Shown here one piece after another: positions 61,201 to 64,000 of a stretch of DNA of 64,000 nt. The first letter of the stretch is position 1. Every line of letters starts with the position of its first letter. Position numbers and translations under genes: made by a program. The notes beneath the pieces are model-generated. The model had not been told where the DNA came from and did no database searches. It was given only the letters and a program-made list of their open reading frames with translations. Origin of the DNA: Flavobacteriales bacterium UBA6051 (GTDB lineage Bacteria; Bacteroidota; Bacteroidia; Flavobacteriales_D; Crocinitomicaceae); contig DIYP01000017.1 of NCBI GenBank assembly GCA_002427735.1, positions 248,001 to 312,000 on the forward strand, given 5' to 3'.

Positions 61201-62300
61201 AAAAGAATATTGTAATCGGTTTATTGGTATTAGTCGCGGGGGCATTCATTTATGCTCAGTTTTTTGGTTCGAAAGAGGAGGAAAAACCGACCAAGGAAAG
61301 CGCGCCTGCAGCTTTTGCTTTTGAACAGAATCTAGCAACAGTCGGAGATGAGGTGGCACCGCTGAAAATTTCAGTAAATGAGCCTTTGTCATCATTAGAA
61401 CTGATATACAACGATAGTGTTTTTCAAACCTGGAAAGATGTTTCTGCTGATCTGACATTTGATCTTGAGGCTGGAGTCTTTGGTGTTGGGACTCGCGAGG
61501 TAATTCTTCGATCCACGCGAAAAGAAGATGGAGAAGTATTTAATGACACACGGTTCATCCGCGTACTTTCCGACATTATACCAGAAAAACTCACAGCCAG
61601 AGTTATTAATAATTTTCCGCATAACCCAACGAGCTTTACACAAGGGTTAGAATTTGCAAATGGTAGCTTATATGAAGGAACAGGAGACCCTTCGGATATT
61701 GGATCAACGCTTGTGGCAAAAGTTGATTTAAAAACGGGTGATCATCTTGACAAACAAGGTTTAAGTGTCGGCTTCTTTGGAGAAGGAATTACAATCTTAA
61801 ATAACACGCTGTACCAGCTGACGTATAAAAACGGGCGTTGCTTTTCGTATGATATAACAGATTCTATTCAGATTAAAAACGGAGAGTTTTCATATTCGGG
61901 AGAAGGATGGGGCTTGTGTAATAATGGAGAGCATCTTATTATGTCCAATGGGACTGAGCGCATAACATTCAGAGATCCGGAATCATTCAATACGGTGAAG
62001 ACAATAGATGTATACAATCGACAAGGTCCGGTAATTAATTTGAATGAACTGGAGTGGATCGATGGTAAAATCTATGCAAATGTGTGGACTACAAATGCGG
62101 TAATAGTCATTGACCCGAATACCGGAAAAGTTTTGCAGGAAATAGATGCTACCAGTGTTGTTATGGAAGGACGCGGTAATGGAGAAGTATTAAATGGAAT
62201 TGCTAAAGACCCAACTAATGGAAAAATTTACATGACAGGAAAGTACTGGTCGAAATTGTTGGAAGTAGAATTCATACCAACAGAAAGTCTGGATAGTTAA
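61197..62300 (+). CDS. Glutaminyl-peptide cyclotransferase
   Basis: 367 residues. A single N-terminal membrane anchor or signal (about 1-20) is followed by an acidic linker, a small Ig-like region (about 45-125) and the five-bladed beta-propeller QC domain of the plant/bacterial type (about 130-360: FTQGLEFANGSLYEGTG, LNELEWIDGKIYANVW, LNGIAKDPTNGKIYMTGKYW). It converts N-terminal Gln to pyroglutamate on exported proteins. Most signal peptides in this window leave Gln at the mature start, so substrates are plentiful. Confidence 0.9.
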   Translation: MKKNIVIGLLVLVAGAFIYAQFFGSKEEEKPTKESAPAAFAFEQNLATVGDEVAPLKISVNEPLSSLELIYNDSVFQTWKDVSADLTFDLEAGVFGVGTREVILRSTRKEDGEVFNDTRFIRVLSDIIPEKLTARVINNFPHNPTSFTQGLEFANGSLYEGTGDPSDIGSTLVAKVDLKTGDHLDKQGLSVGFFGEGITILNNTLYQLTYKNGRCFSYDITDSIQIKNGEFSYSGEGWGLCNNGEHLIMSNGTERITFRDPESFNTVKTIDVYNRQGPVINLNELEWIDGKIYANVWTTNAVIVIDPNTGKVLQEIDATSVVMEGRGNGEVLNGIAKDPTNGKIYMTGKYWSKLLEVEFIPTESLDS

Positions 62301-63014
62301 TTATTCAGCAGAGAAAGGCGTGAAAGGATCGAACTGATTCATTGTGTTTAACTCGCGAACAGAGCCATTTTCCACTTTCAATATACGCCCTGGATATTTT
62401 TCAACCATTGACATATCATGTGTTGCCATTAGGATCGCTGCTTTTTCTTCGCGCGCAATAGCCACAAGTAGACGCATGATTTCTTCTGATGTTTCAGGGT
62501 CAAGATTTCCCGTTGGCTCATCCGCAAGAATTAATTTAGGCCGATTAAGAAGTGCTCGTGCAATGGATACGCGTTGCTGCTCTCCACCCGAAAGTGCGAA
62601 GGGCATCGCATTTATTTTTTGTTCAATTCCCACCAACTGCAAAACTTCTTTTGCTCGCTGTTCCATTAGCTTTTTATCTTTCCAACCTGATGCACCCATG
62701 ACGAAAAGAAGGTTTTTAAGAACAGAACGGTCGGTTAACAGCTGAAAATCTTGGAAAACAATTCCGATGTTTCTACGAAGGTTGGGAATATCTTTTCGAC
62801 GCAATGTATTAAGGTCAAACTCGGCAACATTTCCAGTTCCGGCCGAGAGTTTTAGTTCACCGTAAAGGGTTTTCAGTAAACTACTTTTTCCGCTCCCCGT
62901 TTTTCCAATCAAGTAAACGAACTCATCAGAAGCAATATCAATATTGACATCTTTCAGTACGACAACACTGTTCTGACGGATTTCTCCAGATTTAATCTCG
63001 ATGACCTTGCTCAC
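62301..63014 (-). CDS. ftsE: Cell division ABC ATPase FtsE
   Basis: 237 residues, ABC ATPase. Walker A IGKTGSGKSSLL, Q-loop VFQDFQLLTDRSV, signature LSGGEQQRVSIARAL, Walker B LILADEPTGNLDPET, H-loop ATHD. FtsE pairs with FtsX, which regulates cell-wall hydrolases at the division site; ftsX is not in the window. Convergent with the QC gene with no gap. Confidence 0.9.
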   Translation of the reverse strand: MSKVIEIKSGEIRQNSVVVLKDVNIDIASDEFVYLIGKTGSGKSSLLKTLYGELKLSAGTGNVAEFDLNTLRRKDIPNLRRNIGIVFQDFQLLTDRSVLKNLLFVMGASGWKDKKLMEQRAKEVLQLVGIEQKINAMPFALSGGEQQRVSIARALLNRPKLILADEPTGNLDPETSEEIMRLLVAIAREEKAAILMATHDMSMVEKYPGRILKVENGSVRELNTMNQFDPFTPFSAE

Positions 63015-63168
63015 AGGGATTGTTTTTTGGTAAAGTTGGTAATAAGGTGCAGAAGATTTAGGCGTGCAGAGGAAATAATCTTAACAGAAATGCGTTTAAA
63101 ACTTTTGAAACCCCTCTCCAAATCCCATATCAGGTAAAGTACTTTTACCTTGGCTAAAAGCAGTGTAA

Positions 63169-64000
63169 ATGAACAGAATTCTTGTTATTCTATTGGTTAT
63201 TTGCAATTCTGTTGTCTACGCGCAGACTTCGGAAAAGTACAATAGCGAATACGCGAACTTCTACCGGGCCGAAGAACTGTTTGCGAAAGAGCAGTACAGC
63301 GCGGCACGCAAAGAATTTAGAACCTTTATTGACGGTTTTGATGGTTCGAATGATCCGTTTTATGTCAAAGCGAATTACTATGAGGCAATCGCTGCACTCG
63401 AGTTGTATAATAACGATGCCATTCCCTTACTCAAAGCATTCAACAGAAACTATCCGGAGAGTATTTACAAAAAAGACATTTATTTCCGTCTGGGGAAGTT
63501 TTATTACCAGAAAAAGAAACATAAAGATGCCTTGGTTTGGTTCAATAAACTAAGTGAGCAGGACATTGAAGAAGAAGATAGAGATGAATTCTATTTTAAG
63601 ATGGGGTACTCCAACTTCAAACAGAAGAATTTTGATGCTGCCAGAAGTGCTTTTTATGAGGTAAAGGACGGCGAGTCTCAATATGCGAATCCAGCGACGT
63701 ACTATTATGCGCACATTGCCTATCAGAATAAGAAGTATCAAACGGCCCTGGAAGGCTTTCTAAAGCTGGAAGAAGATGAAAAGTTTGGAAAGGTAGTTCC
63801 GTACTACATTGCGCAGATTTATTATTTGCAAGGGAAATACGAAGAGGTAACGGAATACGCTTCAAAATTAGAGACGAAAGGAAGCATCGTTAATGAAAAA
63901 GACATGAGCCATTTGGTTGGAGATGCTTTTTACAGAACAGGAAAATACAAAGAAGCAGTTCCTTACCTAGAGAAGTATAATAAAATGACTCAAACAAGTC
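63169..64000 (+). CDS. Tetratricopeptide-repeat exported protein (3' partial)
   Basis: The frame starts at the ATG 63169 and runs off the window end, giving 277 codons. Signal peptide ends VVYA, then Gln (QTSEKYNSEY). About six TPR units follow (e.g. YSAARKEFRTFIDGFDG, KHKDALVWFNKLSEQD). It is the kind of TPR protein often found beside cell-envelope genes in Bacteroidota. Full length unknown. Confidence 0.75.
   Translation, partial: MNRILVILLVICNSVVYAQTSEKYNSEYANFYRAEELFAKEQYSAARKEFRTFIDGFDGSNDPFYVKANYYEAIAALELYNNDAIPLLKAFNRNYPESIYKKDIYFRLGKFYYQKKKHKDALVWFNKLSEQDIEEEDRDEFYFKMGYSNFKQKNFDAARSAFYEVKDGESQYANPATYYYAHIAYQNKKYQTALEGFLKLEEDEKFGKVVPYYIAQIYYLQGKYEEVTEYASKLETKGSIVNEKDMSHLVGDAFYRTGKYKEAVPYLEKYNKMTQTS

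Noticed and set aside
63182..63553. Lys/Arg/Ser/Thr-rich frame near the window end
   Set aside because: It lies out of frame inside the partial TPR gene starting at 63169, which has a signal peptide and repeats.
1..64000. CRISPR arrays, insertion sequences, prophage or integrated elements
   Set aside because: No regularly spaced direct repeats, transposase, integrase or phage structural genes were seen; the only tRNA gene is intact with no attached repeat.

Overview
The window looks like a chromosomal segment of a marine-type Bacteroidota (Flavobacteriales-like, near Cryomorphaceae/Crocinitomicaceae by general character). Evidence: type IX secretion (T9SS) C-terminal sorting domains of type A and type B, a PorP/SprF-family protein, GldH, a RicT-like PSP1 protein, a bacillithiol-type YtxJ protein, a DUF4175 giant coiled-coil protein, signal peptides that nearly always put Gln at the mature N-terminus, and several exact TAnnTTTG -7 promoter elements. 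There are no insertion sequences, phage genes, CRISPR arrays or rRNA; it reads as core genome.

Layout. 1-2.6 kb: end of a succinate dehydrogenase operon (sdhA truncated by the window edge, sdhB). 2.7-6.8 kb: a T9SS-exported PA-domain protein, an AraC regulator and a PDZ-alpha/beta hydrolase. 6.8-9.6 kb: minus-strand operon of fatty-acid desaturase, YjbR-like protein, S4/Hsp15-like protein and a beta-barrel protein. 9.7-18 kb: ispG, then the minus-strand group DUF4175 / RsbW-like ATPase / ybeY / mnmG, with two parS-like palindromes between ybeY and mnmG. 18.1-20.2 kb: gltX, folB and tRNA-Cys. 20.4-29.4 kb: secreted proteins, a halogenase-like flavoenzyme paired with a DUF1702 (enediyne E3-like) protein, an ECF sigma factor with an unusual anti-sigma protein, and a TlpA-like thioredoxin; rpiB follows. 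29.87-30.57 kb: an AT-rich, gene-free 0.7 kb with a cluster of DnaA-box-like 9-mers, the best oriC candidate here. 30.6-41.1 kb: a multi-PAS histidine kinase with a LytTR regulator, RNase R, ferritin, and a 1300-residue receptor fusing a beta-propeller sensor, adenylate cyclase and HD domain. 41.2-48.5 kb: USP, EamA transporter, a coiled-coil secreted protein, holB-ricT-gldH, DUF2490 and a lipoprotein. 48.6-54.7 kb: a CotH-kinase T9SS cargo with its SprF partner, a small membrane protein, a TPR lipoprotein and a membrane protein. 54.7-64 kb: flippase-like protein, Big_5 lipoprotein, free-methionine sulfoxide reductase, exonuclease, two paralogous lipoproteins, pheS, ytxJ, glutaminyl cyclase, ftsE, and a TPR protein cut by the window end.

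Themes. Several genes serve the envelope and T9SS: cargo with sorting domains, SprF, GldH, glutaminyl cyclase acting on Gln-led mature proteins, and an anti-sigma factor that displays a T9SS type B-like domain in the periplasm. Signalling genes flank the origin-like region. The parS pair, mnmG, a divergent gene pair around the AT-rich region, and a change in G/C asymmetry on hand-counted lines together suggest the window lies close to the replication origin.
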